Numbered from the stretch's first letter, positions 37,240-46,588 are shown. The stretch: DNA of 64,000 nucleotides from Bordetella flabilis (GCF_001676725.1 NZ_CP016172.1:2852001-2916000); one strand, 5' to 3'. Translations and numbers: made by a program. The notes: generated from the letters alone by a model not told the origin.

Positions 37240-38484
37240 TTATTGGTACGAGGGCGCGTCTGGAGCGGTGTAGGCGGCGGCGCTGCCGTACAGTTCCGCG
37301 ATCCGCTCCGCCGTGTAGCCAAGTTCGGCGAGAACCGCGACGGTGTGTTCACCGATGTGGGGCGCCGGCAGGCGCACGGAAGGCTCGAAGCCTGTCATGC
37401 GGATGGCCGGGCGTATCTGCCGTATCTCGCCCTGTGTCGGATGTTGCGCCGGTTGCACCAGGCCCACGTCGCCCAAGTGCGGATCGGCCAAAAGCGACTC
37501 CAGCGTGTGGCACGGCATGCACGGAATGTCGTGCTTCAACAGCAGTTCGACGACTTCATCGGTATCGCGTTGCGCCAGCAGCTCGGCGCGCACGGCGAAG
37601 AATTCGGCGATATGCTCTATCCGCGATAGCGACGTGGCAAAGCGCACATCGGCCGCCAGATCGGGGCGCCCGAGCGCCGTGAACAACTTGCGTACCTGCG
37701 CATCGGTGTTGGTCGTGATGCAGGCATAGCCGTCGCGTGTGCGCACAGGCCGGGCGTTGGCGTCCAGCAGGCGGCGATCTCCCAGGCGATCGGTCGGCGG
37801 CTCGAAGCTGTGGCCGTACAGGTGTTCGCCAAGCAACAGCCCGGCATAGCTCTCGAACATGGGGACCTCGATCACGCGGCCCCTGCCATCGCGCTCGCGC
37901 GCGAATAGCGCGGCAAGAAGCGCATGCGTGACCATCAGCCCGGCGGTACGGTCGATCACCACATAAGGTACGTAGCGTGGCTGTCCGTCAGCGCCGGACA
38001 GCAGGCTCGCCAGCCCGGTCCCCCCTTGCAGAATGGAGTCATAGGCGGGCCGACCGGCATATCGGCCGTCGCTGCCGAAGCCGACAATCCCGCAGTACAG
38101 CAAGCCGGGGCGGCGCGCCATGAGCGTGCCCGCGTCCAGGCCCAGGCGGCCCACCGCCGCGTTGCGCATGTTGTGCAGGAACACATCCGCCGTATCCACC
38201 AGCTTCAGCAGCGCCTCGCGGCCGGCGGGCTGCTTCAGATCCAGTGAAATGCTGCGCTTGTTCCGGTTCATATGCATGAACTTCCCCGACATGCCCGGGG
38301 TCCTGGATCGACCGGAAATCCAGCGGATGACATCGCCCGACTTCTCCTCCAGCTTGATGACGTCGGCGCCGTAGTCGGCCAGCACCTGGGTGCAATAGGG
38401 GCCGACCACGGCCGAGGTCAGGTCCACGACCCGTATGCCGGCCAGGGGCATTGCCGTATCGGCGGACGCAGCGGGTGTTTCCAT
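37240..38484 (-). CDS. CaiB/BaiF class III CoA-transferase
   Basis: 414 residues from the ATG at 38484, chosen because GGAGG lies 8 bases upstream; an ATG at 38499 has no such site. The opening fold VVDLTSAVVGPYCTQVLAD, the family block FMHMNRNKRSISLDL and catalytic Asp149 (in GRPAYDSILQG) are present. The gene is the first of a two-gene minus-strand unit with the Bug receptor, opposite the NMO operon. Confidence 0.9.
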   Translation of the reverse strand: METPAASADTAMPLAGIRVVDLTSAVVGPYCTQVLADYGADVIKLEEKSGDVIRWISGRSRTPGMSGKFMHMNRNKRSISLDLKQPAGREALLKLVDTADVFLHNMRNAAVGRLGLDAGTLMARRPGLLYCGIVGFGSDGRYAGRPAYDSILQGGTGLASLLSGADGQPRYVPYVVIDRTAGLMVTHALLAALFARERDGRGRVIEVPMFESYAGLLLGEHLYGHSFEPPTDRLGDRRLLDANARPVRTRDGYACITTNTDAQVRKLFTALGRPDLAADVRFATSLSRIEHIAEFFAVRAELLAQRDTDEVVELLLKHDIPCMPCHTLESLLADPHLGDVGLVQPAQHPTQGEIRQIRPAIRMTGFEPSVRLPAPHIGEHTVAVLAELGYTAERIAELYGSAAAYTAPDAPSYQ

Positions 38485-38510
38485 GTTCGTCGCCTCCATG
38501 GTCTTTATAG

Positions 38511-38552
38511 GTAGTTGATTTTGTCCACTAATTAGTTTAGTTTATCAACTAC
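38511..38552. promoter_or_regulatory. Nested dyad operator in a divergent promoter
   Basis: Two inverted repeats share one exact centre. The outer arms GTAGTTGAT (38511-38519) and ATCAACTAC (38544-38552) are perfect over 9 bp, and the inner ACTAATTAGT (38527-38536) is a perfect 10 bp palindrome. A further TAGTT-N4-AACTA site covers 38538-38551. The region is AT-rich and lies between the CoA-transferase and NMO genes. The MarR gene at 46049 in the same cluster is the best candidate binder. Confidence 0.6.
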
Positions 38553-38572
38553 TTTGACTGACATCCAGCGCC

Positions 38573-39523
38573 ATGCGTACACGAATCACCTCGATGCTCG
38601 GCATCGACCATCCCATCGTGCAGGCGGGAATGAGCTGGGCCTCGTCCAGCGCGGCACTGCCGGCGGCCGTCTCGAACGCCGGCGGGCTCGGGGTACTTGC
38701 CGCGGGCCCGTTGCGGCCGGACGATTTCGTGCGCGTGCTGGACGAACTGTCCGATGCCACCCACAGGCCCTACGCCGTCAACATTCCGCTATACCGCCCT
38801 GGCGCCGCCGAGATCCTGGATGCCATGCATGGCCATCGGGTGCCCGTAGTCATCGCCTCGCAGGGAAGCCCGAAAGCGCACCTGCCGCGCTTCCGCGATA
38901 TCGGCGCCACCTGGATACAGGTCGTCGCCACGCTGGAACACGCCAGAAAGGCCGCCGATGCCGGTGTCGATGCGCTGGTGGTTGTGGGCACCGAGGCCGG
39001 GGGCCATCCGCCGGCCAGCGAGGTGACGACCCTGGTGACGGTGCGGCGTGTCCTGCAGGAAGTGTCCATTCCGGTCATCGCCAGCGGGGGCGTGGCCGAC
39101 GGCTGGGGCATCGCTGCGCTGCTGGCGCTCGGCGCCGACGCGGTGCAACTGGGGACCCGCTTCCTGCTCACGGAAGAAGCCACCGTGCATGCCAACTACA
39201 AGGCCGCTGTCCTGGCGGCGGATGTCCACGACACCGCCCTGGTAGGGCGCCGGGACCTGCCGATACGCGGCCTGCGCAACGCCTTTGCTCGCGCGATCTT
39301 CGACGCGGAGCGCGCCCAATTGGCGCAAGAGGAATACCTGGCCCTGTTCAAGAAAAGCACGCTCAGGCAGGCGGCGCTGGACGGCGATGTCGAGTGGGGC
39401 AGGGTAGAACTGGGCCAGTCCGCTGGCCTGATCTCACAGATCGAACCCGCCGCCGCCGTAATGGACCGCCTGGTACGCGAGCTGGATGAAGCCACCGGCC
39501 GGCTGCGGACGATGGCCCGTTGA
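38573..39523 (+). CDS. Nitronate monooxygenase/2-nitropropane dioxygenase family flavoprotein
   Basis: 316-residue FMN TIM barrel. HPIVQAGMSW at the start, catalytic-type His145 in GTEAGGHPP, then IASGGVADGWGIAALLALGADAVQLGTRFL at the phosphate site. Proteins of this fold oxidise alkyl nitronates, but the same family contains FabK-type enoyl reductases and other flavin enzymes. Its place at the head of a CoA-dependent operon leaves the substrate open. It is 36 bp before the crotonase gene. Confidence 0.85.
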   Translation: MRTRITSMLGIDHPIVQAGMSWASSSAALPAAVSNAGGLGVLAAGPLRPDDFVRVLDELSDATHRPYAVNIPLYRPGAAEILDAMHGHRVPVVIASQGSPKAHLPRFRDIGATWIQVVATLEHARKAADAGVDALVVVGTEAGGHPPASEVTTLVTVRRVLQEVSIPVIASGGVADGWGIAALLALGADAVQLGTRFLLTEEATVHANYKAAVLAADVHDTALVGRRDLPIRGLRNAFARAIFDAERAQLAQEEYLALFKKSTLRQAALDGDVEWGRVELGQSAGLISQIEPAAAVMDRLVRELDEATGRLRTMAR

Positions 39524-39559
39524 ACGCTCACTATTCTTTAGACGACTTTGCGAACCGAC

Positions 39560-40291
39560 ATGGAACACCTGCTGATCGAAGACCGCGGCGCTGTCCGCAT
39601 CCTGACGCTGAACCGGCCCGAGAAGCACAATGCGCTGAACACGCGCCTGACGCAGGAACTGCTCGACAGCCTGCGCGAGGCGGATCGGACCGCCGGCATC
39701 AACGCCGTAGTCTTGACGGGCGCCGGCAAGTCGTTTTGCGCGGGCGCCGACACGACTGAATTCTCCGCGCTGACGCCGCAGGATCCACAAGCGGTGAGCG
39801 CCCGCGCGGACCTGACCACCAGCCTGCACCTGGTGTTCTCGCAGATGAACAAACCGGTGGTCTCCGCCGTGCGGGGAAACGCGCTGGGCGGCGGTGCCGG
39901 CCTGGCCATCGCCTGCGACTTGTGCGTCATGTCGGAGACCGTGCGCTTCGGGTACCCCGAGCTCAAGCACGGGATCGTCGCGGCAGTGGTCATGGCGAAC
40001 CTGGTCCGGCAGGTGGGCCGCAAGCAGGCGTTCGAACTGGTGTCCCTGGCTGAACCCCTGGACGGCCACGCCGCCAAGGCCTGGGGCCTGTGCAATCGCG
40101 TCGTGCCGGACGAGCGCGTGCTCGATACGGCGCTCGATCTGGCGCACAAGGTCGCGGGGTGGAGCGCCATCGCCATGGCCACGACCAAGCGCGCGTTTCA
40201 CCGCGCGGCGGACCTGGGGCTGGCCCAGGCGCTCGAAGTCGGCCGCGACGCGAACGTCATGATGCGGGGCTTTCGCAAGGACAAGGCATGA
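39560..40291 (+). CDS. Enoyl-CoA hydratase/isomerase family protein
   Basis: 243 residues from the ATG at 39560; a TTG at 39548 would add four residues. The oxyanion segment SFCAGADTTEF is near residue 60. The first catalytic Glu position is Gly114 (in LGGGAGLAIACD), while the second, Glu134 in FGYPELKHG, is kept. A single Glu is the pattern of enoyl-CoA isomerases rather than hydratases, so isomerisation of a double bond is the better guess. Its stop overlaps the next ATG (ATGA). Confidence 0.85.
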   Translation: MEHLLIEDRGAVRILTLNRPEKHNALNTRLTQELLDSLREADRTAGINAVVLTGAGKSFCAGADTTEFSALTPQDPQAVSARADLTTSLHLVFSQMNKPVVSAVRGNALGGGAGLAIACDLCVMSETVRFGYPELKHGIVAAVVMANLVRQVGRKQAFELVSLAEPLDGHAAKAWGLCNRVVPDERVLDTALDLAHKVAGWSAIAMATTKRAFHRAADLGLAQALEVGRDANVMMRGFRKDKA

Positions 40292-41484
40292 GACCGCTGG
40301 AGGGCATCACCATTCTGGACCTGTCGCGCGTGCTGGCCTGCCCGTTCGCGTCCATGATCCTTGCCGAGCTGGGGGCCGAAGTCATCAAGGTCGAGCAGCC
40401 GGGCGCAGGCGACGAAACGCGGGAGTTCGAGCCCGTGGTGCAGGGGGATGCGGGCAACGTATCGGCCTACTACATGGCCTTCAATCGCAGCAAGCGATCC
40501 ATTACGGTCAATCTGCGTTCTCCCGAGGGCCAGGATGTCGTTCGCCGCCTGGCTGCGAAGACGGATGTGCTGCTGGAGAACTTTCCGGTCGGGACGATGA
40601 AGAAGTACGGGCTGGACTATGCCGCGATGTCAGCGCTCAACAGCCGTATCGTCCACGTAAGTTGCACCGGCTTCGGCATGACCGGCCCCTACGCGAAGCG
40701 CAAAGGGTACGACACGGTATTCCAGGCCATGTGCGGCATCATGAGCCTGACAGGCGAGCGCGGCGGCGGCCCGGTGAAGCCCGGTCTTCCGGTGGCGGAC
40801 CTTAGCTCCGGCCTGTGGGTATGCATCGCCATCCTGTCGGCCCTGGCGGGGCGTGAGAAAACCGGCCACGGTTGCCACGTGGACTTTTCGATGTTCGACG
40901 GACAAGTGGGGCTGTTGTCGCTGGCCGCGGCCCGCTGGTTCACCCTTGGAGAAGTCCCCGAGCGCCTGGGTACGGAACATCCCGGCCGCATCCCGTCGGC
41001 CGCCTTCCTGTGCGCGGACGGCAAGTGGGTCCAGATAACCGGTAGCGACCAGCACTGGCCCCCCTTGTGCAATCTGCTCGGCCTGGAAGCGTGGGGCGCC
41101 GATCCGGCCCTGGCTCGCAACGCCGATCGCCTGGCGCGGCGCGAGGAGATCATGGCGGGCTTGCAGCAGGCGATACGCCGACTGGACCGGGATGAGCTGT
41201 GCCGCCGCTGCGATGCAGCCGGCGTCCCCGCAGGCCCCATCCTGCAGGTCGACGAAGTGCTTGCCAATGAGCACGTGGCGGCGCGCGGCATGGTGGTGGA
41301 CTTCGAGCATCCGCTGGTCGGCCGCTTCCCCGGTCTGCGCGTGCCATTGCGGTTCGATGGCATGGATGACCCGCAGGTGGGCCGTCCGCCGCTGCTGGGC
41401 GAGCATACGGATGAAGTGTTACGCGAAAAGCTGGGCTTGGCCGATGCCGAGATCGCGCGCCTGCGTGGCGCCGGCGCCGTCTAG
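40288..41484 (+). CDS. CaiB/BaiF class III CoA-transferase
   Basis: 398 residues from the ATG at 40288, overlapping the crotonase stop. The opening ILDLSRVLACPFASMILAE, YYMAFNRSKRSITVNL and catalytic Asp142 (in RKGYDTVFQAM) are family hallmarks; the sequence ends with PLLGEHTDEVL. It is expected to form the acyl-CoA that neighbouring crotonases use. Its partner Bug receptor is the next gene. Confidence 0.92.
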   Translation: MRPLEGITILDLSRVLACPFASMILAELGAEVIKVEQPGAGDETREFEPVVQGDAGNVSAYYMAFNRSKRSITVNLRSPEGQDVVRRLAAKTDVLLENFPVGTMKKYGLDYAAMSALNSRIVHVSCTGFGMTGPYAKRKGYDTVFQAMCGIMSLTGERGGGPVKPGLPVADLSSGLWVCIAILSALAGREKTGHGCHVDFSMFDGQVGLLSLAAARWFTLGEVPERLGTEHPGRIPSAAFLCADGKWVQITGSDQHWPPLCNLLGLEAWGADPALARNADRLARREEIMAGLQQAIRRLDRDELCRRCDAAGVPAGPILQVDEVLANEHVAARGMVVDFEHPLVGRFPGLRVPLRFDGMDDPQVGRPPLLGEHTDEVLREKLGLADAEIARLRGAGAV

Positions 41485-41562
41485 CCACGCGCGCGTCAGG
41501 AACGCCGGGGCACGCACACGATCGCGCGGGTCGCGCGCCAATAACCAGAGAGGAGACAACAC

Positions 41563-42570
41563 ATGAACATGCTTCGCCCGACGCTTCGCCGCAAGGTCCG
41601 AAGATTGTTTCGCCAGATCCTGCCGGCTTTTGCGCTGTGCATGGCGCTGCCCAAGGCCATGGCGGCCGACAGCTATCCTTCGCACCCCTTGGTACTGATC
41701 AATCCCTATGCGGTTGGAGGGCCGGCTGATCTTCTGGGACGTGCGCTCGCCAAGGAACTGGGAGAGATCCTGGGGCAATCCGTGATCGTCGAAAACAAAC
41801 CTGGCGGCGGGGCAAGCATAGGCACTGCCTATGTGGCCAAAGCCGCGCCCGACGGCTACACCATGCTGTTGGGTACAGCGGCCGCTCACACGGTGACGCC
41901 GATGGCGACCAAGGTGCCCTACAAGGGCATCGAGGATTTCGAGTTCGTGGGCATGGTGGCGAATGTGCCCAATATCCTCACCGTCTATCCGTCGGTTCCC
42001 GCGCAGAACCTGAAAGAATTCATCGCCCTGGCCAAGTCGCAGCCGGGAAAATTCAATTACGCGTCCGCGGGCATGGGCAGCTCGCCGCACATCGCGGCGG
42101 AGATGTTCAAGCACTACGCCAATGTGGATCTCGTCCATGTGCCTTACAAGGGCGCAGCGCCGGCGGTGAATGACCTGGTGGCCGGCACGGTTGCGGTCGG
42201 ACTGCTCAATATTTCCGCCGTATTGCCGTTTATAAAGTCCGGCAAGCTGCGCGCGCTGGCTTATGCCAACACGGAACGTTCGCCCGACCTGCCGAACGTG
42301 CCCACCTTTGCGGAGTCCGGTCTTCCCGACATGGTCTCAGGTAGCTGGTACAGCCTGGCCGTCCCTGCCGGAACGCCCGCCGCCATCGTCGACAAGCTGG
42401 CGCAGGCCCTGAAGGCGGTACAGGAGCGACCGGAATTCAAGAAGATCCTGGCGGCGCAGAACGCCATCGTGATGCCCCAACAGAAGCAACAGGCCACCGA
42501 TTACATTCGCGCCGATGGCATGCGGCTCGCCGAGCTTGTGAAGGCGACCGGCATGAAACTACAAGAGTGA
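41563..42570 (+). CDS. Bug-family tripartite tricarboxylate transporter substrate-binding protein
   Basis: 335 residues behind a strong GAGAGGAGA ribosome site. A Sec signal ends near AMA-AD (34/35) after a basic N-region. Blocks: YPSHPLVLINPYAVGGPADL, VENKPGGGASIG, PDGYTMLLG and VPTFAESGLPDM. The Bug aspartate contact region is changed from the usual GG(S/T)xD to VGGPAD. It is one of four Bug receptors in the window, linked to the NMO/CoA operon. Confidence 0.93.
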   Translation: MNMLRPTLRRKVRRLFRQILPAFALCMALPKAMAADSYPSHPLVLINPYAVGGPADLLGRALAKELGEILGQSVIVENKPGGGASIGTAYVAKAAPDGYTMLLGTAAAHTVTPMATKVPYKGIEDFEFVGMVANVPNILTVYPSVPAQNLKEFIALAKSQPGKFNYASAGMGSSPHIAAEMFKHYANVDLVHVPYKGAAPAVNDLVAGTVAVGLLNISAVLPFIKSGKLRALAYANTERSPDLPNVPTFAESGLPDMVSGSWYSLAVPAGTPAAIVDKLAQALKAVQERPEFKKILAAQNAIVMPQQKQQATDYIRADGMRLAELVKATGMKLQE

Positions 42571-42579
42571 GGGAAGGGA

Positions 42580-43359
42580 ATGAGCACGCTACCCGTATTC
42601 GAAACACTGCAACTCGAACTTGAAGGAGGGATCTCCACCCTCTGGCTGAACCGTCCGGATAGCCGCAACGCGCTGAACCTGCGCATGTGTCATGAGATCA
42701 CGGCCGCGTGCGAGGCGCTGGAGCAGAACGAAGCCGTGCGCGTCGTCGTGCTCCGGGCCCGCGGCGTGGCGTTTTGCGCCGGCGCGGACCTGAAGGAAAG
42801 GCAGGGCATGAGTGCGGCCGAGATGGTCGCGCGCAGGGTGGACGGCTTTACGGCGTATGCCGCCCTCGAGGCATTGTCCAAGCCCCTGATCGCCGCCGTG
42901 CACGGTGCGGCGTTCGGATCCGGTTGTGAGATCGCCGCCGCCTGCGATTTCGTCCTGGCGACGTCGCAGGCAGCCTTCAAGTACCCGGAGGTGGGGTGGG
43001 GGACGGTCGGCGCGACCCAGAGGTTGCCGCGTATCGTCGGGCGCCGCATGGCCAAGGAACTGCTTTTTACCGGTAGAACCATGGACGCACGCGAAGCCCT
43101 GCAGTTGGGGCTGGTCAACCATGTGTACGAGCCGCAGGAATTCGACGCCGCCATTGCTGAAATGGTTGAACGCATCGCGGCAGCCAATCCGCTGACGGTC
43201 CGGTTGACCAAGCAAAGCATCGACGAGGGGCTGGATACCACGCGCGAAGGCGCCATGGCGATCGAACTGGTGGCCATCCAGCGCAACCTTCGGCACAGCG
43301 ATTGGCAGAAGGCGATTTCAACCTTCGGCAAAAAGGAGAAGGGCGATGCGGCTTCTTGA
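42580..43359 (+). CDS. Enoyl-CoA hydratase
   Basis: 259 residues. Complete signature: FCAGADLKERQGM near 66, Glu117 in GSGCEIAAACD, and Glu137 in FKYPEVGWGTVGATQRL. With both glutamates it is the likely true hydratase of this operon. It starts 9 bp after the Bug gene and overlaps the following acyl-CoA ligase gene by 14 bases, so it is tightly co-expressed. Confidence 0.92.
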   Translation: MSTLPVFETLQLELEGGISTLWLNRPDSRNALNLRMCHEITAACEALEQNEAVRVVVLRARGVAFCAGADLKERQGMSAAEMVARRVDGFTAYAALEALSKPLIAAVHGAAFGSGCEIAAACDFVLATSQAAFKYPEVGWGTVGATQRLPRIVGRRMAKELLFTGRTMDAREALQLGLVNHVYEPQEFDAAIAEMVERIAAANPLTVRLTKQSIDEGLDTTREGAMAIELVAIQRNLRHSDWQKAISTFGKKEKGDAAS

Positions 43360-45007
43360 CGATCATGGGGTTCCCATCCCGGCGACCGTCGCGCAGGTCC
43401 TGAAGGCCACCGGACTCGCACGGCCGCAGCAGGAAGCCTATGTCGGGCCCGGGGAACGCTTGAGCTGGAGTGCCATGCGCAAGGAGAGCCGGCGCCTGGC
43501 GGCCGCCATGCACAAGGCGGGCATCGGCAAGGGCGATCACGTAGGCCTGATGCTGGGCAATTCGGGGCTGTGGATCGCGGCGTTTTTCGCCTGCGCCTCC
43601 ATCGGCGCGGTCACCGTTCCGGTGAACACACGCTTCAGAATCGAAGAGCTGCAGTTCTGCCTGAAGCAGGCCGATGTCAAGCTGCTGCTGTATGCCGACA
43701 ATTTCCTGGGCATAGACTTCACCGGGCTGCTGCGCGAGGTCGAACCGGCCATCGACCGAGGCTTGCCCGGCGACGCGCTGCCGCAGTTGCGCCGCGCCGT
43801 CATGGTGGGAGAGGGCGGTGCGCCCGGAGGATTGCAGACGCTGGCAGCCTTCCTGGACGCCGGCAAGGAGGTTTCCGACCAGGAACTGGACAGGCTGGCC
43901 GACTCCGTCTCACCGGAGGACGTCCTGCTGATGCAGTACACGTCCGGCACGACGTCCTTTCCCAAGGGTGTGATGCTTACCCACCACAACATGCTGGGCA
44001 ATGCCGCTTGCGTGGCGCGCCGCCTGGGCGTGACCGCCGAGGACCGCTACTTCAGCATCCGGCCGTTCTACCACGTCGCGGGCAGTACCTTGTCCGTGCT
44101 GGTGACCCTGGTCACGGGCTGCTGCCTGTTGAGCCTGCCGAAATTCGACGTCAAGCAGACGCTGGAAGTCCTGGAAACCGAGCGCTGCACGCTTACTTCC
44201 GGCAATGACACGATCTTCCTGATGATGATGGGGCACGCCGACTTCGACCCCGGGCGTATCTGCCTGAAGGGCGGCTGGGCGGCGGCGGGGCCGGAAGTCA
44301 TGCAGAAAATCCGGGATGTCATGCAGGTCCCATATGTCTGCAACGCCTACGGCCAATCCGAGGCATCGCCCAACGTACTGGTGAGCGACCGCGAGGACGC
44401 CTTCGAACTGCGCCGCGACGGCTTCATGCTGCCGCATCCGGGCGTCGAGGTACGCCTGGCGGACCCGGATACCGGCGCCGTCACCCCGCCCGGGACGGCC
44501 CAGGGCGAGATCCAGGTCCGCGGCTGGAACGTCATGCGCGGCTATTACAAGCTGCCCGAAGCGACCGGGCGCGCCTTTACCCCGGACGGCTGGCTGCGTA
44601 CCGGCGACATGGGAGAGCAGCGCGCGGACGGGCGCATGCGCATGGTGGGAAGGCTCAAGGACATCTTCCGTGTCGGCGGAGAGAACGTCGCCCCGGCGGA
44701 AGTGGAGGAGGTCCTGCACGGCCATCCCGCGGTGCAGATGGCGCAGGTGATTGGTGTCCCGGATGCCCGGCTGGGCGAGGTGGCGGGCGCCTTCATCCTG
44801 TTGAAGCCGGGACAGCAGAGCAGTTGCGAGGAACTGCTGGCCTGGTGCAAGGCGCGTTGCGCCAACTTCAAGGTGCCTCGCTATATCGCGCTGGTGGACA
44901 CCTTCGAGAACATTGGCATGACCGGCAGCAGCAAGGTGCAAAAGAACAAGTTGCGCGACTACGCGATCAAGCTGTGGAAGATCGAACGCGACACGGTGGC
45001 CTCATGA
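43346..45007 (+). CDS. AMP-forming acyl-CoA synthetase (ANL superfamily)
   Basis: 553 residues. The phosphate loop YTSGTTSFPKG is near 198-208; then WAAAGPEVMQKI, YGQSEASPN, GWLRTGDMGE (the hinge region) and GRLKDIFRVGGENVAP; the C-terminal catalytic Lys lies in GSSKVQKNKL. It activates a carboxylic acid with ATP and CoA. The operon therefore has two routes to a CoA ester, this ligase and the transferase at 40288, which suggests two acids or a salvage step. Confidence 0.93.
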   Translation: MRLLDDHGVPIPATVAQVLKATGLARPQQEAYVGPGERLSWSAMRKESRRLAAAMHKAGIGKGDHVGLMLGNSGLWIAAFFACASIGAVTVPVNTRFRIEELQFCLKQADVKLLLYADNFLGIDFTGLLREVEPAIDRGLPGDALPQLRRAVMVGEGGAPGGLQTLAAFLDAGKEVSDQELDRLADSVSPEDVLLMQYTSGTTSFPKGVMLTHHNMLGNAACVARRLGVTAEDRYFSIRPFYHVAGSTLSVLVTLVTGCCLLSLPKFDVKQTLEVLETERCTLTSGNDTIFLMMMGHADFDPGRICLKGGWAAAGPEVMQKIRDVMQVPYVCNAYGQSEASPNVLVSDREDAFELRRDGFMLPHPGVEVRLADPDTGAVTPPGTAQGEIQVRGWNVMRGYYKLPEATGRAFTPDGWLRTGDMGEQRADGRMRMVGRLKDIFRVGGENVAPAEVEEVLHGHPAVQMAQVIGVPDARLGEVAGAFILLKPGQQSSCEELLAWCKARCANFKVPRYIALVDTFENIGMTGSSKVQKNKLRDYAIKLWKIERDTVAS

Positions 45008-46005
45008 ACGACGGAAATAGCGCGAACATGGTTTCCTCGCTGGAACAGGACGGCCGGACCGTCGTGCTGTGCGAATGCTTCGCCCGCGACGGCCTGCAGC
45101 ATGAACCGGATTTCCTGCCCACCGCTACCAAAACGGCGCTGGTGCAACGCTTCGCGGATATCGGCTTTGCCCGGGTGGAGGCGACCTCATACAGCAACCC
45201 CAAGGTCGTGCCGCAATTCGCCGACGCGACCGACATGCTGCGCGGGTTGCCGCGCCGTCCCGGCGTCTTCTACAAGGCGACTTGCGCGAACGTGCGCGCG
45301 GTCGAACGCGCCGTCGCCGACGCCCAGGCAGGCTTCGGCGCCAACGAGATCAGTCTGCTGGTCTCGGCCACGGAATCGCATTCGATGAAGAACCTGGCGC
45401 GCAGCCGGGCGGACCAGTGGGCCAATATCCGGCAGATGGCCGGCGCCGCGGGCGGCCGCTTTCGCCTGATCGGGACGATCTCCATGGCGTTCGGGTGTTC
45501 CTTCGAAGGGAAGGTCGACCCGTCCATCGTGATGGACGACGTGGGCCGGATGCGTGACGCTGGCGTACGCCATGTGACGCTCGGAGACACCACCGGCACC
45601 GCGACCCCGGTCACGACACGCACGCTGTTTCGCCGCCTGATGGCGGAGTACCCGGACGTCGTCCCCATCGCCCACTTTCACGACACCCGCGGTACGGGGC
45701 TGGCGAACTACGTCGCGGCACTGGAGGCGGGGGTGAGGCATTTCGATTGCGCCATCGGCGGCGTCGGCGGCCACCCCGCCAAGGTTCGGTACGGTGGCGG
45801 GCACACGGGGAATGTATGCACGGAGGACCTGGTGGACCTCTTCGAGAACATGGGCGTGAAGACCGGTATCGACCTGGACAGGTTGCTGTCCACCGTTGAA
45901 GCCTGCGAACAGGCGCTGGGCAGAACGCTGCAGGGACGCGTAGCCCGCAGCGGCCTCAATCCCTTGCGTACCGCTCCATACACCGCGCCCGCTCGACCCG
46001 CATGA
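45004..46005 (+). CDS. HMG-CoA lyase-like DRE-TIM metallolyase
   Basis: 333 residues from the ATG at 45004, overlapping the ligase stop (ATGA). The DRE-TIM start motif is RDGLQ (Arg28, Asp29); the divalent-metal HxH is in IAHFHDTRG near 224; IGGVGGHPAKV and GNVCTEDLV follow. In HMG-CoA lyase the glycine-rich loop holds a catalytic Cys (GGCPYAPG); here the position is His. The reaction should be an aldol-type cleavage of a 3-hydroxy-3-alkyl acyl-CoA, but the substrate is probably not HMG-CoA. Confidence 0.85.
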   Translation: MNDGNSANMVSSLEQDGRTVVLCECFARDGLQHEPDFLPTATKTALVQRFADIGFARVEATSYSNPKVVPQFADATDMLRGLPRRPGVFYKATCANVRAVERAVADAQAGFGANEISLLVSATESHSMKNLARSRADQWANIRQMAGAAGGRFRLIGTISMAFGCSFEGKVDPSIVMDDVGRMRDAGVRHVTLGDTTGTATPVTTRTLFRRLMAEYPDVVPIAHFHDTRGTGLANYVAALEAGVRHFDCAIGGVGGHPAKVRYGGGHTGNVCTEDLVDLFENMGVKTGIDLDRLLSTVEACEQALGRTLQGRVARSGLNPLRTAPYTAPARPA

Positions 46006-46048
46006 CCGGAGTCGTCCGGCGCCGCCGATCCATTAGACTCGCCACATC

Positions 46049-46588
46049 ATGAGCAACGACCCTGTCACCCGAACGAAAATGCCGCCTGAAGCCCAGTCGT
46101 CCGACGCGGGGAAAACCCGTGCGCGAAACTTCAAGGAGCTCATCTCCTTTCGCTTGAACATGCTGGCCAGCACCTGGAGCCGGCTCGCCGCCGAGTCCAA
46201 CCAACGCGATTTCGGCCTCGATCCGCGCGAATGGCGCATCGTCGGCATGCTCGGGACCCATGCGCCGATGTCTCTGCAAGGCCTGGCACGCGAGGTCAAC
46301 CTGGACAAGAGCCAGGCCAGCCGGACCGTGTCGGACATGATCGAACGCGGCTTGCTCCAGCGCGAATCCGACGAGAGCGACGGCCGCGGCGTGCAACTGA
46401 GCCTGACTTCGCAGGGCAAGGCGCTCTATCGCAAAGTCTTTCCGCGCGCCGTCCGGCGCAACGAGGAACTGCTGTCCGTTCTCAGCGAGGAGGAGCGGGC
46501 GGTCCTGGACCGCGCGCTCGACGTGTTGACCACGCACGCGCAGAAAACGCTGGCGAAATCCCGCGAAACCCCGGGGCGTGTGCGATAG
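46049..46588 (+). CDS. MarR-family transcriptional regulator
   Basis: 179 residues. The winged helix-turn-helix is at about 62-125 (LQGLAREVNLDKSQASRTVS, then GLLQRESDESDGRGVQLSLT). It has a roughly 28-residue polar N-terminal extension. It is the last gene of the plus-strand catabolic cluster, 43 bp after the lyase. The best target is the nested dyad at 38511-38552 that opens the same cluster; many MarR proteins respond to the CoA ester or acid handled by their operon. Confidence 0.9.
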   Translation: MSNDPVTRTKMPPEAQSSDAGKTRARNFKELISFRLNMLASTWSRLAAESNQRDFGLDPREWRIVGMLGTHAPMSLQGLAREVNLDKSQASRTVSDMIERGLLQRESDESDGRGVQLSLTSQGKALYRKVFPRAVRRNEELLSVLSEEERAVLDRALDVLTTHAQKTLAKSRETPGRVR

